Notes: a model not told the origin generated them from the letters alone. Counted from the stretch's first letter, positions 7,647 to 15,955 are shown. The stretch: DNA of 64,000 nt from Streptomyces sp. ISL-66 (GCF_018614135.1 NZ_JAGGOW010000041.1:1-64000); one strand, 5' to 3'. Numbers and translations are program-made.

Positions 7647-8408
7647 GCGTCCACGTACGTGCAGGAGGACGGCTACGAGACCGACCCGCAGAAGTTCACC
7701 GACCTCGTCCACTCGCTCATCGAGCAGGCGACGGTCCGGGGCATGTACGTGATCGTCGACTGGCACATGCTCGACCCCGGCGACCCGAACTACAACCTGG
7801 CCAAGGCCAAGACGTTCTTCACCGCGATCGCCGGTCGCCACAAGGGCAAGAACAACCTCTTCTACGAGATCGCCAACGAGCCGAACGGCGTGAGCTGGGC
7901 CAAGGTCAAGACCTACGCCGAACAGATCATCCCGGTCATCCGGAACATCGACCCCAACACGCCCGTCCTCGTCGGCACCCGCGCCTGGTCCTCGTTCGGG
8001 GTGTCCGACGGCGCCGACGAGAGCGAGGTGGTGGACAACCAGGTCAACGCGTCCAACATCATGTACACGTTCCACTTCTACGCCTACTCGCACCGCGAGG
8101 AGTACCTGAACACCCTCTCGCGCGCCGCCGACCGGATCCCCGTGTTCGTCACCGAGTTCGGCACCCAGAACTACGCGGGCGAGGGCAGCAACGACTTCAC
8201 CATGTCGCAGAAGTACCTCGACCTGATGGCGGCCAAGAAGATCAGCTGGACCAACTGGAACTTCTCCGACGACGACCGCACCGGAGCGGTCTTCAAGCCG
8301 GGCACCTGTGACGGCAACGGCCCGTGGACCGGCACGAGTTCCCTCAAGCCGGCCGGCGTCTGGATGCGCGACCGCGTCCGCTCCGCCGACGACTTCCCCA
8401 CTGCCTGA
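7647..8408 (+). pseudogene. GH5 endoglucanase, N-terminal part missing
   Basis: Homology to Streptomyces GH5 endoglucanases begins abruptly at ASTYVQEDGYETDP and runs to the normal end (LKPAGVWMRDRVR). The catalytic acid/base lies in FYEIANEPNG and the nucleophile in VFVTEFGTQ, so the catalytic core's second half is intact. The signal peptide, any CBM and the first third of the barrel are missing. There is no promoter or start: directly upstream is the 3' half of a uronate dehydrogenase on the other strand. An open frame continues leftwards antisense to that gene, but it is only its shadow. It would have been a beta-1,4-glucanase related in function to the cellulases just downstream. Confidence 0.85.
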
Positions 8409-8520
8409 GACGTGTGATCCGCCCGGGCAGCACCCCGGCACCCGACTCCCCCGGCCCCCCGCGTCCGCTCACCGGAACCACGAGCGGGCACGGGGGGCCG
8501 CTCCCGTTGCGCCCGCACAC

Positions 8521-8612
8521 CGCCTGTACGGGGCCGTCCTGTCGATCGGCTCCGTCTGGGCCCGGTGCTGGGCGGCGTACTCACTGAGGCCGACCTGTTC
8601 GGGCTGGGCTGG
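8521..8612 (+). pseudogene. Vestige of a DHA2-type MFS drug transporter
   Basis: In one frame the translation is RLYGAVLSIGSV; after a shift near 8552 the next frame gives GPVLGGVLTEADLFGLGW. Joined, these reproduce the conserved central segment of 14-helix MFS exporters, which runs 'LYGAVLSIGSVxGPVLGGVLTEADLFGxxW' in the family. Nothing recognisable lies on either side, so about 30 codons survive of a ~500-codon gene. It supports repeated deletion between the truncated GH5 gene and the intact cellulases. Confidence 0.6.
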
Positions 8613-8727
8613 GCGGGCCGGGACATCCGAGCGTCTGGTGTGGGGGGGGGCGTTCCGGCATGTCGATGGTTCTCCTCGCGACTCGGTGAAACGGGGCGTC
8701 GAAGGGCAATGAGCACAAGCTCTGAAC

Positions 8728-8747
8728 CAGTGGGAGCGCTCCCACTG
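8728..8747. promoter_or_regulatory. CebR operator upstream of the cellulase pair (20-bp perfect palindrome)
   Basis: cagtgggagcgctcccactg is a perfect 20-bp palindrome containing the CebR consensus TGGGAGCGCTCCCA (8731-8744). It lies 180 bp before the CBM2-GH5 start, in the 517-bp gap after the truncated GH5 gene. In Streptomyces, CebR bound here blocks cellulase expression until cellobiose or cellotriose releases it. The rest of the gap holds the MFS vestige, a run of nine G at 8642-8650, and no other gene. Confidence 0.92.
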
Positions 8748-8864
8748 TGCAGACGGGACGCAACGGCGTCAAGATGCATGAAGAGTCGAAGACCTTCAGC
8801 GACCAAATTCGTCAACTGCTCTTTTGCTCGGAGTCAGTTGCCGCTACGGTCTGGCCCCAACCAG

Positions 8865-8878
8865 TGGGAGCGATTCCG
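8865..8878. promoter_or_regulatory. Degenerate second CebR-like half-site
   Basis: TGGGAGCGATTCCG matches the left half of the CebR box exactly, but the right half has four mismatches. It lies 48 bp before the CBM2-GH5 ATG and shares the flanking ccag with the perfect box at 8728-8747, as if derived from a duplicate. Confidence 0.45.
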
Positions 8879-8925
8879 TCAGTCGGCGCGCCGCCAGGGC
8901 GTGCCCTCGCTGCAAGGACTCGCTC

Positions 8926-10434
8926 ATGCGACATCCCCCACGTCCGTTCGCGCTGCTCACAGGGGCAGCGCTGGCGATGGCGAGCTGCGCCTTCGCCGTT
9001 ATGGGTACGGCCCCAGGAGCCGCGGCCGTACCTGTCTGCACCGTGACGTACTCGGTCGTCGGCCAGTGGGCCGGCGGATTCCAGGGTGCGGTCACCGTTA
9101 CCAACAACGGTTCCGCGCTCGATGGTTGGAGCCTCGGCTTCTCCTTCCCGGCAGCCCAGACGGTGAGCCAGGGCTGGGGCGCCAAGTGGTCCCAGACCGG
9201 TCCGTCCGTCACGGCCGCGAACGAGAGCTGGAACGCCGCGCTCGGCACCGGTGCGAGCGTGACGACCGGTTTCATCGCCTCGTGGTCGGGTGCGAACACG
9301 GCGCCCAGCGCCTTCACGCTCAACGGCACCCGCTGCAACACCGACCCGGGGCCGGACCCGACACCCACACCCACCCCTACGCCGACACCCACCGGCCCGA
9401 CCGATCCCCCCGATCCCGCCTCCGGGGCGCCCGAGTTGAGCGTCACCGGCAACCGCCTCACCGACCAGAAAGGCGCCACCCGCCGCCTCCTCGGCGTCAA
9501 CCGCTCCGGGGGCGAGTTCATGTGCGTCCAGGGCAACGGCATCTTCGACGGCCCCGTCGACGACGCCTCGGTGCGCGCCATCGCCGACTGGAAGGCCAAC
9601 ACCGTCCGCATTCCGCTCAACGAGGAGTGCTGGCTCGGCCTCGACAACATCAAGCCCGAGTACCGGGGCGCTCCGTACGTCGACGCCGTCAAGGGGCTGG
9701 TCGCCCGGGTCCTCGCGCACGGCATGACCCCGGTCGTCGAACTGCATTGGTCCTACGGCCAGTACACCGGCAACTCCTCGGGGTGCGCCGACGTCCACGC
9801 CTCCTGCCAGAAGCCGATGCCGGACGCCCAGTACGCGCCGGCGTTCTGGACCTCGGTGGCGAACACCTTCAAGGGAGACCGCCGGATCGCCTTCGACCTG
9901 TTCAACGAGCCCTATCCGGACCGGGCGACATCCACCACCGCACAGGCGTGGACCTGCTGGCGCGACGGTGGCGCCTGCCCGGGCATCGGCTACGAGGTCG
10001 CCGGCATGCAGGACCTGGTGGACGCCGTCCGTACGACCGGGGCGCGCAATCTCCTCCTCGTCCCGGGCATCGCGTACTCCAACGACCTGAGCCAGTGGCT
10101 CACCCACTCCCCCACCGACCCGACGGGCAATCTGGCCGCGGCCTGGCACGTCTACAACTTCAACACGTGTGCCACTGAATCGTGTTGGGACTCCACACTC
10201 GCCCCGGTCGCGGCCCGGGTCCCCCTGGTCGCGGGCGAGATCGGCGAGAACACCTGCGGACACGCGTTCATCGACCGCGTCATGGCGTGGTCGGACGCCC
10301 GCTCCCTCTCGTATCTCGGCTGGACCTGGAACACCTGGAACTGCTCCTCGGGACCTGCCCTGATCACCTCGTACGACGGCACACCCACCGCATTCGGCAT
10401 CGGGCTGCGCGACCACCTGCGCGCCCTGAACTGA
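8926..10434 (+). CDS. Secreted CBM2-GH5 cellulase (endoglucanase)
   Basis: The ATG at 8926 has an aagga site 8-9 nt upstream and starts a Sec signal peptide (MRHPPRPFALLTGAALAMAS...GAAA). A CBM2 follows, from about residue 36 to 137: it opens CTVTYSVVGQWAGGFQG and closes with LNGTRC, the two Cys forming the usual disulfide. A Pro/Thr linker (PDPTPTPTPTPTPTGPTD) and a GH5 catalytic domain from about residue 165 complete it. The acid/base is Glu328 (LFNEPYPD) and the nucleophile Glu438 (VAGEIGEN). It cleaves internal beta-1,4 bonds of cellulose outside the cell. A GH6 gene follows after 15 bp, so the two form an operon under the CebR box at 8728. Confidence 0.93.
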   Translation: MRHPPRPFALLTGAALAMASCAFAVMGTAPGAAAVPVCTVTYSVVGQWAGGFQGAVTVTNNGSALDGWSLGFSFPAAQTVSQGWGAKWSQTGPSVTAANESWNAALGTGASVTTGFIASWSGANTAPSAFTLNGTRCNTDPGPDPTPTPTPTPTPTGPTDPPDPASGAPELSVTGNRLTDQKGATRRLLGVNRSGGEFMCVQGNGIFDGPVDDASVRAIADWKANTVRIPLNEECWLGLDNIKPEYRGAPYVDAVKGLVARVLAHGMTPVVELHWSYGQYTGNSSGCADVHASCQKPMPDAQYAPAFWTSVANTFKGDRRIAFDLFNEPYPDRATSTTAQAWTCWRDGGACPGIGYEVAGMQDLVDAVRTTGARNLLLVPGIAYSNDLSQWLTHSPTDPTGNLAAAWHVYNFNTCATESCWDSTLAPVAARVPLVAGEIGENTCGHAFIDRVMAWSDARSLSYLGWTWNTWNCSSGPALITSYDGTPTAFGIGLRDHLRALN

Positions 10435-10449
10435 AAGGTATCCCTCGAA

Positions 10450-12249
10450 ATGAGCCGCACAACCAGCACCACCGCGGGCACGACCCCGCGTACGACCTCC
10501 CGCAGGACCGGCCGCACCGCCCTTCTGGCGGCCATCGGGCTGATCACTGCGAGCGGCGCCACCGCCACCGCGATGGCCTCCACCACGGGAGCTGCCGCCG
10601 CGGGCTGCAAGGTCGAGTACCACATCGCCAACCAGTGGAACACCGGGTTCGGCGCCAATGTGATCGTCACCAACACCGGTGACCCGGTGTCCGCTTGGAC
10701 CGTCGAATGGTCCTACGCGGGCGACCAGCGGGTCACCCAGGGCTGGAACGCCGAGATCACCCAGTCCGGGGCCGCCGTGAGCGCCAAGAGCCTCTCCTAC
10801 AACGGGAACCTGACCACGGGCGGTTCGACGTCCTTCGGGTTCAACGCCTCGTACAGCGGCACGAATTCGGTTCCCGCGACCTTCAAGCTCAACGGCGTCA
10901 CGTGCAACGGCGCCGGGCCGACCCAGCCGCCGACCACTCCCCCGACGACACCTCCCACCACACCTCCCACCACACCGCCGACGACCCCGCCGTCCGGCAA
11001 CAAGGCCGACAACCCGTACGCCGGCGCCAAGGTGTACGTGAACCCCGAGTGGTCCGCCAAGGCCGCCGCCGAGCCGGGCGGCGCCAAGGTGGCGAACCAG
11101 CCCACCGCCGTCTGGCTGGACCGGACCGCCGCCATCCAGGGCGTGAACGGCGGCATGGGCCTGCGCGACCACCTCAACGCGGCCCTGACACAGAAGGGTG
11201 CCGGCGAGCTCGTCGTCCAGCTGGTGATCTACAACCTGCCGGGCCGGGACTGCTCCGCCCTGGCCTCCAACGGCGAGCTGGGCCCCACGGAGATCGACAA
11301 GTACAAGACGCAGTACATCGACCCGATCGCAGCGATCCTGGCCGACCCCAAGTACGCGGGTCTGCGGATCGTCACCACGGTCGAGATCGACTCGCTGCCG
11401 AACCTGGTCACCAACGTCTCCGGGCGCCCGACGGCCACCGCCAACTGCGACGTGATGAAGACCAACGGCAACTACATCAAGGGCGTCGGCTACGCGCTCA
11501 ACAAGCTCGGCTCGATCGCCAACGTCTACAACTACGTGGACGCGGGCCACCACGGCTGGCTGGGCTGGGACGACAACTTCGGCGCCTCCGCGGAGATGTT
11601 CAAGCAGGCTGCCACCGCCGAGGGGTCCACGCTCGCCAAGGTCCACGGGTTCATCGTGAACACGGCCAACTACAGCGCACTGAAGGAGGACCACTTCCGG
11701 ATCGAGGACTCCGTCAACGGCACCTCCGTACGCCAGTCGAAGTGGGTGGACTGGAACCGGTACACGGACGAGGTCTCGTACGCCCAGGCCATGCGGTCCA
11801 AGCTGGTCTCCCTGGGCTTCGACACGAACATCGGCATGCTGGTCGACACCTCCCGCAACGGCTGGGGCGGCACGGCCCGGCCGACCGGACCCGGCGCGCT
11901 GACGAGCGTGGACACGTACGTCAACGGCGGCCGCTACGACCGGCGCATCCACCTCGGCAACTGGTGCAACCAGTCGGGCGCAGGCCTCGGCGAGCGGCCG
12001 ACGGCGGCTCCGGCGGCGGGGATCGACGCGTACGTGTGGGTCAAGCCGCCGGGCGAGTCGGACGGGGCGAGCAAGGAGATCCCGAACGACGAGGGGAAGG
12101 GCTTCGACCGGATGTGCGACCCGACGTACACGGGTAACGCGCGCAACGGCAACAGCATGTCAGGGGCGCTTGCGAACGCACCGCTCGCCGGCCAGTGGTT
12201 CTCGGCGCAGTTCCAGGAGCTCATGAAGAACGCCCACCCGGCACTGTGA
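10450..12249 (+). CDS. Secreted CBM2-GH6 cellobiohydrolase
   Basis: The 599-residue product has a long signal peptide (twin-arginine-like RR near residue 18, then LLAAIGLITASG) and a CBM2 of about 100 residues (CKVEYHIANQWNTGFGANV to LNGVTC). A linker of repeated PTTPP units leads to a GH6 domain from about residue 195. GH6 hallmarks include VEIDSLPNLV, YVDAGHHGWLGWDDNFG, VDTSRNGWGG and YVWVKPPGESDG. The size and loops fit the exo-acting (cellobiohydrolase) branch, which releases cellobiose processively. It follows the GH5 gene by 15 bp with an aaggta site, and ends 36 bp before a strong terminator. Its product is the CebE substrate imported by the neighbouring cluster. Confidence 0.93.
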   Translation: MSRTTSTTAGTTPRTTSRRTGRTALLAAIGLITASGATATAMASTTGAAAAGCKVEYHIANQWNTGFGANVIVTNTGDPVSAWTVEWSYAGDQRVTQGWNAEITQSGAAVSAKSLSYNGNLTTGGSTSFGFNASYSGTNSVPATFKLNGVTCNGAGPTQPPTTPPTTPPTTPPTTPPTTPPSGNKADNPYAGAKVYVNPEWSAKAAAEPGGAKVANQPTAVWLDRTAAIQGVNGGMGLRDHLNAALTQKGAGELVVQLVIYNLPGRDCSALASNGELGPTEIDKYKTQYIDPIAAILADPKYAGLRIVTTVEIDSLPNLVTNVSGRPTATANCDVMKTNGNYIKGVGYALNKLGSIANVYNYVDAGHHGWLGWDDNFGASAEMFKQAATAEGSTLAKVHGFIVNTANYSALKEDHFRIEDSVNGTSVRQSKWVDWNRYTDEVSYAQAMRSKLVSLGFDTNIGMLVDTSRNGWGGTARPTGPGALTSVDTYVNGGRYDRRIHLGNWCNQSGAGLGERPTAAPAAGIDAYVWVKPPGESDGASKEIPNDEGKGFDRMCDPTYTGNARNGNSMSGALANAPLAGQWFSAQFQELMKNAHPAL

Positions 12250-12285
12250 CGCACGGCCGCTGAGCCGACGTCCCGCTCGTGGGCC

Positions 12286-12321
12286 GGAGCCGTACGGAAC
12301 CTCCGGGTTCCGTACGGCTCC
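12286..12321. terminator. Hairpin terminator of the cellulase operon, 15-bp perfect stem
   Basis: The arms ggagccgtacggaac (12286-12300) and its exact complement (12307-12321) flank a 6-base loop. It lies 36 bp after the GH6 stop and also separates the operon from the convergent XRE-cupin gene. Confidence 0.88.
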
Positions 12322-12368
12322 GCACGCTGCGGCCGGACCACAGCGCGAGCGGCCACCGGCTCAGACGT

Positions 12369-12437
12369 CGATCGGTGACCGACTCAGGCCCCGATCGGTG
12401 ACCGGCTCAAGCCTCGATCGGTGACCGGCTCAGGCCT
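12369..12437. repeat. Three tandem 23-bp repeats between convergent genes
   Basis: The unit cgatcggtgaccggctcagg plus three bases occurs at 12369-12391, 12392-12414 and 12415-12437 with one or two mismatches. The last copy contains the stop codon of the XRE-cupin gene, so the array may have grown outwards from that gene's 3' end. Confidence 0.8.
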
Positions 12438-12978
12438 CGCCGCCGCGTTGGTGGCCGCGGCGGGCGTCGCGGTCGAAGATGCCCAGGATGTCGCAGGGTC
12501 CGCCCTCGGCGCCGATGGCGTGCGGCAGCATCGTGGGGAACTCCGCCGCCTGGTTCGTCTCCACGCGGATGCGCCGGTTGCCCAGCAGCAGGACCGCGGT
12601 GCCGGACAGGACGACGAGCCATTCGCGACCGGGATGGGCCCGCATGCTCGACGGGCTGTCGGGCGGGGGGTTCGTCAGGCGTTGACGCACGACGCTCATG
12701 CCGGGGTCCGACCTTATGGGCCAGCGCATGCGCCCGCGCGCCGCGTCGATCGTCGGGCTGGTGATGACGTCCTCGGTGGCGGTCTCGACGAGCTGGTCCA
12801 GGGAGGTGTCCAGGGCCCGCGCCAAAGTGACCAGCTGGTCCAGGGCCAGGCGGCGCTGGCCGTTCTCGATGCGGCTGAGCGTGGACTGGCTGACCTGGGC
12901 GCGGGAGGCCAGCTCCTCGAGGGACCACCCCTGCGCCAGGCGCAGGGCCCGGATCCGTTTGCGTACCAGGCTGTCCAT
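12430..12978 (-). CDS. XRE-family regulator with cupin domain
   Basis: From the ATG at 12978 the product is 182 residues. An N-terminal helix-turn-helix (LRLAQGWSLEELASRAQVSQ, then STLSRIENGQRRLALDQLV) occupies about residues 8-60. A cupin-like sensor follows, with REWLVVLSGTAVLLLGNRRI and AAEFPTMLPHAIGAEGG. Such regulators bind small molecules or metals through the cupin. A GTG at 13008 is an alternative start and would bring the start to within 24 bp of cebR. The gene lies directly downstream of cebR on the same strand and could share its transcript. A TGCCCTcAGGGCA palindrome at 13013-13025 lies just before it and may be its own operator. The ligand is unknown. Confidence 0.82.
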   Translation of the reverse strand: MDSLVRKRIRALRLAQGWSLEELASRAQVSQSTLSRIENGQRRLALDQLVTLARALDTSLDQLVETATEDVITSPTIDAARGRMRWPIRSDPGMSVVRQRLTNPPPDSPSSMRAHPGREWLVVLSGTAVLLLGNRRIRVETNQAAEFPTMLPHAIGAEGGPCDILGIFDRDARRGHQRGGEA

Positions 12979-13012
12979 CTCGCCACCGTCTTGCGTCACA
13001 AGCAACACCCTA

Positions 13013-13025
13013 TGCCCTCAGGGCA
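13013..13025. promoter_or_regulatory. Palindrome between cebR and the XRE-cupin gene
   Basis: tgccctcagggca has perfect 6-bp arms around one central base. It lies 35 bp upstream of the XRE-cupin ATG and inside the gap after cebR, a natural place for an autoregulatory operator. No functional evidence. Confidence 0.4.
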
Positions 13026-13031
13026 AGGCGT

Positions 13032-14159
13032 TCAGGAGGAATCCCGCACGATCAGCTCCGTGGGCAGCACCCGGCGGGGCTCCTCGGGCCTCGCCGCCGC
13101 TCCCGCCGTCGCCTCCTCGGCCGCTCCCGCCGTCGCCCCCATCGCCGCTCCCCTCGTCGCTTCCGCCGACGCTGTCGCCGCGGCACCTGCCCCCGAGGCC
13201 TCCGCGATCTTCTGGAGCAGCAGCCGGGTCATCGTGCGGCCCATCTCCTCGATCGGCTGACGCACGCTCGTCAGGGGCGGATCCATCAGCCGGGCCACTG
13301 CGGAGTCGTCGACCCCGACGAGGGCGACGTCCTCGGGGACCCGGCGCCCCGTCTCGCGCAGCACGCCGCGCGCGCCGGCCGCCATCACGTCCGAAGCGGC
13401 GAAGACCGCGTCCAGGCCGGGATCGCGCTCCAGGAGTTCGCGCATCGCCAGCCGGCCGCCCTCCTCGGTGAAGTCCGCGGTGGCCACGAGGGATTCGTCG
13501 GGCGGGATTCCGGCCTCGGCGAGCCCCGCACGGTAGCCGCCCAGGCGCGCGCGGGCCACGTACATGTCGAGCGGCCCGCTGATGGTCGCGATCCGGCACC
13601 GGCCCCGGCCCACGAGGTGGGCGACGGCCGCCCGGCCCGCGCCGATGTTGTCGGAGTCCACGTAGGCGACGCGTTCGGCTTCCGAGCGCCGCCCGTTCAT
13701 GACGACGGGCAACCCGAGGCGCGTGATCCGGTCGGGCAGCGGATCGTCGCCGTGTACGGATGCCAGCAGTACGCCGTCGACCCGCTGGGCGGCGAGGTAC
13801 TGCTCCAGCCGCTCCCGCTCGGACCCGGTCCGCACCAAGGTGAGCAGCAACTGCTTGTCGGCGTCGGCGAGCTCGGCGCTCACCCCGCGGATCAGGTCGA
13901 GGAAGTACGGCTCCGCGAACAGCCGGGCCTCGGTCTCCGGAATGACGAGGGCCACCGCGTCGGTCCGGTTGCCGGCCAGCGCCCTGGCCGCCTGATTGGG
14001 TACGTACCCCAGCTCGGCGACGGCACGGACGACGGCCTCCCTGGCCTGCTCGCTCACCCGCGGCGAGCCGTTGATCACCCGCGAGACCGTGCCGCGGCCG
14101 ACGCCGGCCAGGGCCGCGACCTCTTCCAGCGTGGGCCTGCCGTTCCGCCGTCCGCTCAC
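13032..14159 (-). CDS. cebR: CebR, LacI-family repressor of cellulose/cellobiose genes
   Basis: The GTG at 14159 is preferred: a GGAG site lies about nine bases upstream, whereas the TTG at 14168 abuts its own. The N-terminal LacI helix-turn-helix reads RPTLEEVAALAGVGRGTVSR then VINGSPRVSEQ. A periplasmic-binding-protein-like sensor follows (DAVALVIPETEARLF to DVALVGVDDSAVARLMDPPL). CebR binds TGGGAGCGCTCCCA and is released by cello-oligosaccharides. It is divergent from cebE with two boxes between. Near the C-terminus an Ala-rich insertion of about 35 residues (GAGAAATASAEATRGAAMGA...) separates the last helix from the conserved VLPTELIVRDSS ending. I do not recall this in other CebR proteins. 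Confidence 0.93.
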   Translation of the reverse strand: MSGRRNGRPTLEEVAALAGVGRGTVSRVINGSPRVSEQAREAVVRAVAELGYVPNQAARALAGNRTDAVALVIPETEARLFAEPYFLDLIRGVSAELADADKQLLLTLVRTGSERERLEQYLAAQRVDGVLLASVHGDDPLPDRITRLGLPVVMNGRRSEAERVAYVDSDNIGAGRAAVAHLVGRGRCRIATISGPLDMYVARARLGGYRAGLAEAGIPPDESLVATADFTEEGGRLAMRELLERDPGLDAVFAASDVMAAGARGVLRETGRRVPEDVALVGVDDSAVARLMDPPLTSVRQPIEEMGRTMTRLLLQKIAEASGAGAAATASAEATRGAAMGATAGAAEEATAGAAARPEEPRRVLPTELIVRDSS

Positions 14160-14299
14160 GACCTCCAACTCCCTCCCGCCTCCTCACGTTCCACGCCGGA
14201 CCACGCCGGACCGGGCCGGGCCCCACTCATCGCGCAGGGCAGAATCCACCCCCTCCCCCGGACCGCGCGGCAGACGGTACGCGGCGGGTCCCGAGCGCT

Positions 14300-14313
14300 T
14301 GGGAGCGCTCCCA
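14300..14313. promoter_or_regulatory. CebR operator near cebR
   Basis: A perfect TGGGAGCGCTCCCA lies 141 bp upstream of the cebR GTG. Likely function is autoregulation of cebR, or cooperation with the box at 14475 for cebE. Confidence 0.9.
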
Positions 14314-14431
14314 CACTAGCCGCGATCTCCGTCGGGTGCCACGGGTCTCACCCCTGGCGCGACGGAACTCCCGGCCGGTCGGAGCACGGTGGCCACCGAA
14401 CGGCTCCTCGCGACCAATCCGCGCCCATCCC

Positions 14432-14461
14432 TTGACACCCGCACCCGCCAGGCAGCAATCT
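14432..14461 (+). promoter_or_regulatory. Probable cebE promoter
   Basis: TTGACA (14432-14437) and CAATCT (14456-14461) are spaced 18 bp. The predicted start near 14468 places the CebR box at 14475-14488 just downstream, where the repressor would block elongation or open-complex formation. The remaining leader to the cebE ATG holds no other gene. Confidence 0.5.
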
Positions 14462-14474
14462 TCCGGCAACGACG

Positions 14475-14488
14475 TGGGAGCGCTCCCA
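14475..14488. promoter_or_regulatory. CebR operator controlling cebEFG
   Basis: A perfect TGGGAGCGCTCCCA, extended to gtgggagcgctcccac (14474-14489), lies 118 bp before cebE and just after the predicted promoter. Confidence 0.93.
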
Positions 14489-14605
14489 CTCAGGGATGCG
14501 ACAACGCCCTTCACATCAGGTCCGGGCCGGACCCTCGCCGAGCCGCGAACAGCCCGCCGGACCGCCGGGCGCACAACGAGCACCACCTTGGACGAGGAGA
14601 GTGGA

Positions 14606-15955
14606 ATGCGCACTTCCAGCAGCAGACACGGACGCCGCCCCGCGATCACCACGGTCGCCGCGGCCCTCGCCGTCATGACCGGTGCGGCCTTGCTCACCGG
14701 TTGCGGCGACACCGGCGACAGCGACGACGGCGCGGCCGGCGGCGAGAAGATCACGCTGCGGATCGGGACCTTCGGTTCCTTCGGCTACGACAACACCACC
14801 GGGGCCAAGCTCTACGCCGAGTACGAGAAGGACCACCCCAACATCAAGATCGAAGAGTCGAACGTCGCCGACGGCCAGAAGTACTGGGACACGCTCAAGC
14901 TGCGCCTCTCCCGCGACAGCGGTCTCGCGGACATCCAGGCCCTCGAAGTGGGCTACATCGCGGAAGCGACCGGGCCCGCCCTGGCGGACAAGTGGGCCGA
15001 CCTCGGCAAGACGGGCGGCGCGGACCTCGGCGCGTTCCTCGACTGGAAGGTCAAGCAGGCCACGACGGGCGACGGCAAGGTCATCGGCCTCGGCACGGAC
15101 ATCGGCCCGATGGCCATCTGCTACAACAAGGACCTCTTCGCCAAGGCCGGGCTGCCGACCGACCGCGCCCAGGTCGCCGAACTCTGGGCCGGCGACTGGG
15201 CGAAGTTCATCCAGACCGGCGAGACGTACAAGAAGAGCGCCCCCGAGGGAACCTCCTTCCACGACTCCGCGAGCGGCCTGTTCAACGCCGTGGTCTCCAG
15301 CGAGCCGGTCCAGTACGCCAACACGAAGGGCGAGCTGGACTACGAGAACAGCCCCGGCGTGAAGAAGGCGTGGGACACCGCCATGGCGGCGGCGAAGGGC
15401 GAACTGACCGCGAAGTTGCGCCAGTTCGACGAGAAGGGCAGCTGGAACGCGGCCTTCAAGAACTCGAAGTTCGCCACCGTCGCCTGTCCGAGCTGGATGA
15501 CGGGCATCATCAAGGAGCAGGCGGGCGCCGAGAACCAGGGGAAGTGGGACATCGCCGCGCCGCCGGTGGCCGGGAACTGGGGCGGCTCCTTCCTCGCCGT
15601 TCCGAAGTCGGGCCAGCACGCCAAGGAGGCGGCCGAGCTGGCCGCCTGGCTCACCGCTCCGGCGCAGCACTCCAAGGTCTTCGGCGTGAACGGCAACATC
15701 CCGTCCTCCAAGGACACGCTGTCCTCCCCGGCGGTGCAGGACGCCAAGCTGCCGTACTTCGGCGACACCCCGGTCGGCAAGATCTACTCGCAGGCCGCTG
15801 CCGGCATCTCACCCGCCCCGATCAGCCGGTGGGACGGCCAGGTGAAGACCTTCCTCACCGACAACGGCATCCTCGACATCGAGCAGCGCGGCACCGACCC
15901 GGTGAAGGCCTGGGAGAACGTCAAGAAGCTGGTCGACGACAAGATCGACCAGTAG
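14606..15955 (+). CDS. cebE: CebE, cellobiose/cellotriose-binding lipoprotein
   Basis: The start at 14606 has a gaggaga Shine-Dalgarno 6-12 nt upstream. The 449-residue product has a lipoprotein signal with lipobox ALLTGC (Cys33), so it is anchored outside the membrane. A family-1 sugar-binding fold follows (KITLRIGTFGSFGYDNTTG, IEESNVADGQKYWDTLK, ...PMAICYNKDLFAKAG, WDIAAPPVAGNWGG). CebE captures cellobiose and cellotriose and hands them to CebF/CebG. It is the first gene of cebEFG, divergent from cebR with two perfect CebR boxes between. The order, the lipoprotein and the operators together make the assignment secure. Confidence 0.95.
   Translation: MRTSSSRHGRRPAITTVAAALAVMTGAALLTGCGDTGDSDDGAAGGEKITLRIGTFGSFGYDNTTGAKLYAEYEKDHPNIKIEESNVADGQKYWDTLKLRLSRDSGLADIQALEVGYIAEATGPALADKWADLGKTGGADLGAFLDWKVKQATTGDGKVIGLGTDIGPMAICYNKDLFAKAGLPTDRAQVAELWAGDWAKFIQTGETYKKSAPEGTSFHDSASGLFNAVVSSEPVQYANTKGELDYENSPGVKKAWDTAMAAAKGELTAKLRQFDEKGSWNAAFKNSKFATVACPSWMTGIIKEQAGAENQGKWDIAAPPVAGNWGGSFLAVPKSGQHAKEAAELAAWLTAPAQHSKVFGVNGNIPSSKDTLSSPAVQDAKLPYFGDTPVGKIYSQAAAGISPAPISRWDGQVKTFLTDNGILDIEQRGTDPVKAWENVKKLVDDKIDQ

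Noticed and set aside
8812..11952. 1046-codon minus-strand open frame across the two cellulases
   Set aside because: It is antisense to two clear CBM2-cellulase genes, has no family motifs, and is the kind of long antisense frame that high-GC codon bias produces.
12369..12437. CRISPR-like array
   Set aside because: Three directly abutting 23-bp copies have no spacers and no cas genes, so this is an ordinary tandem repeat.
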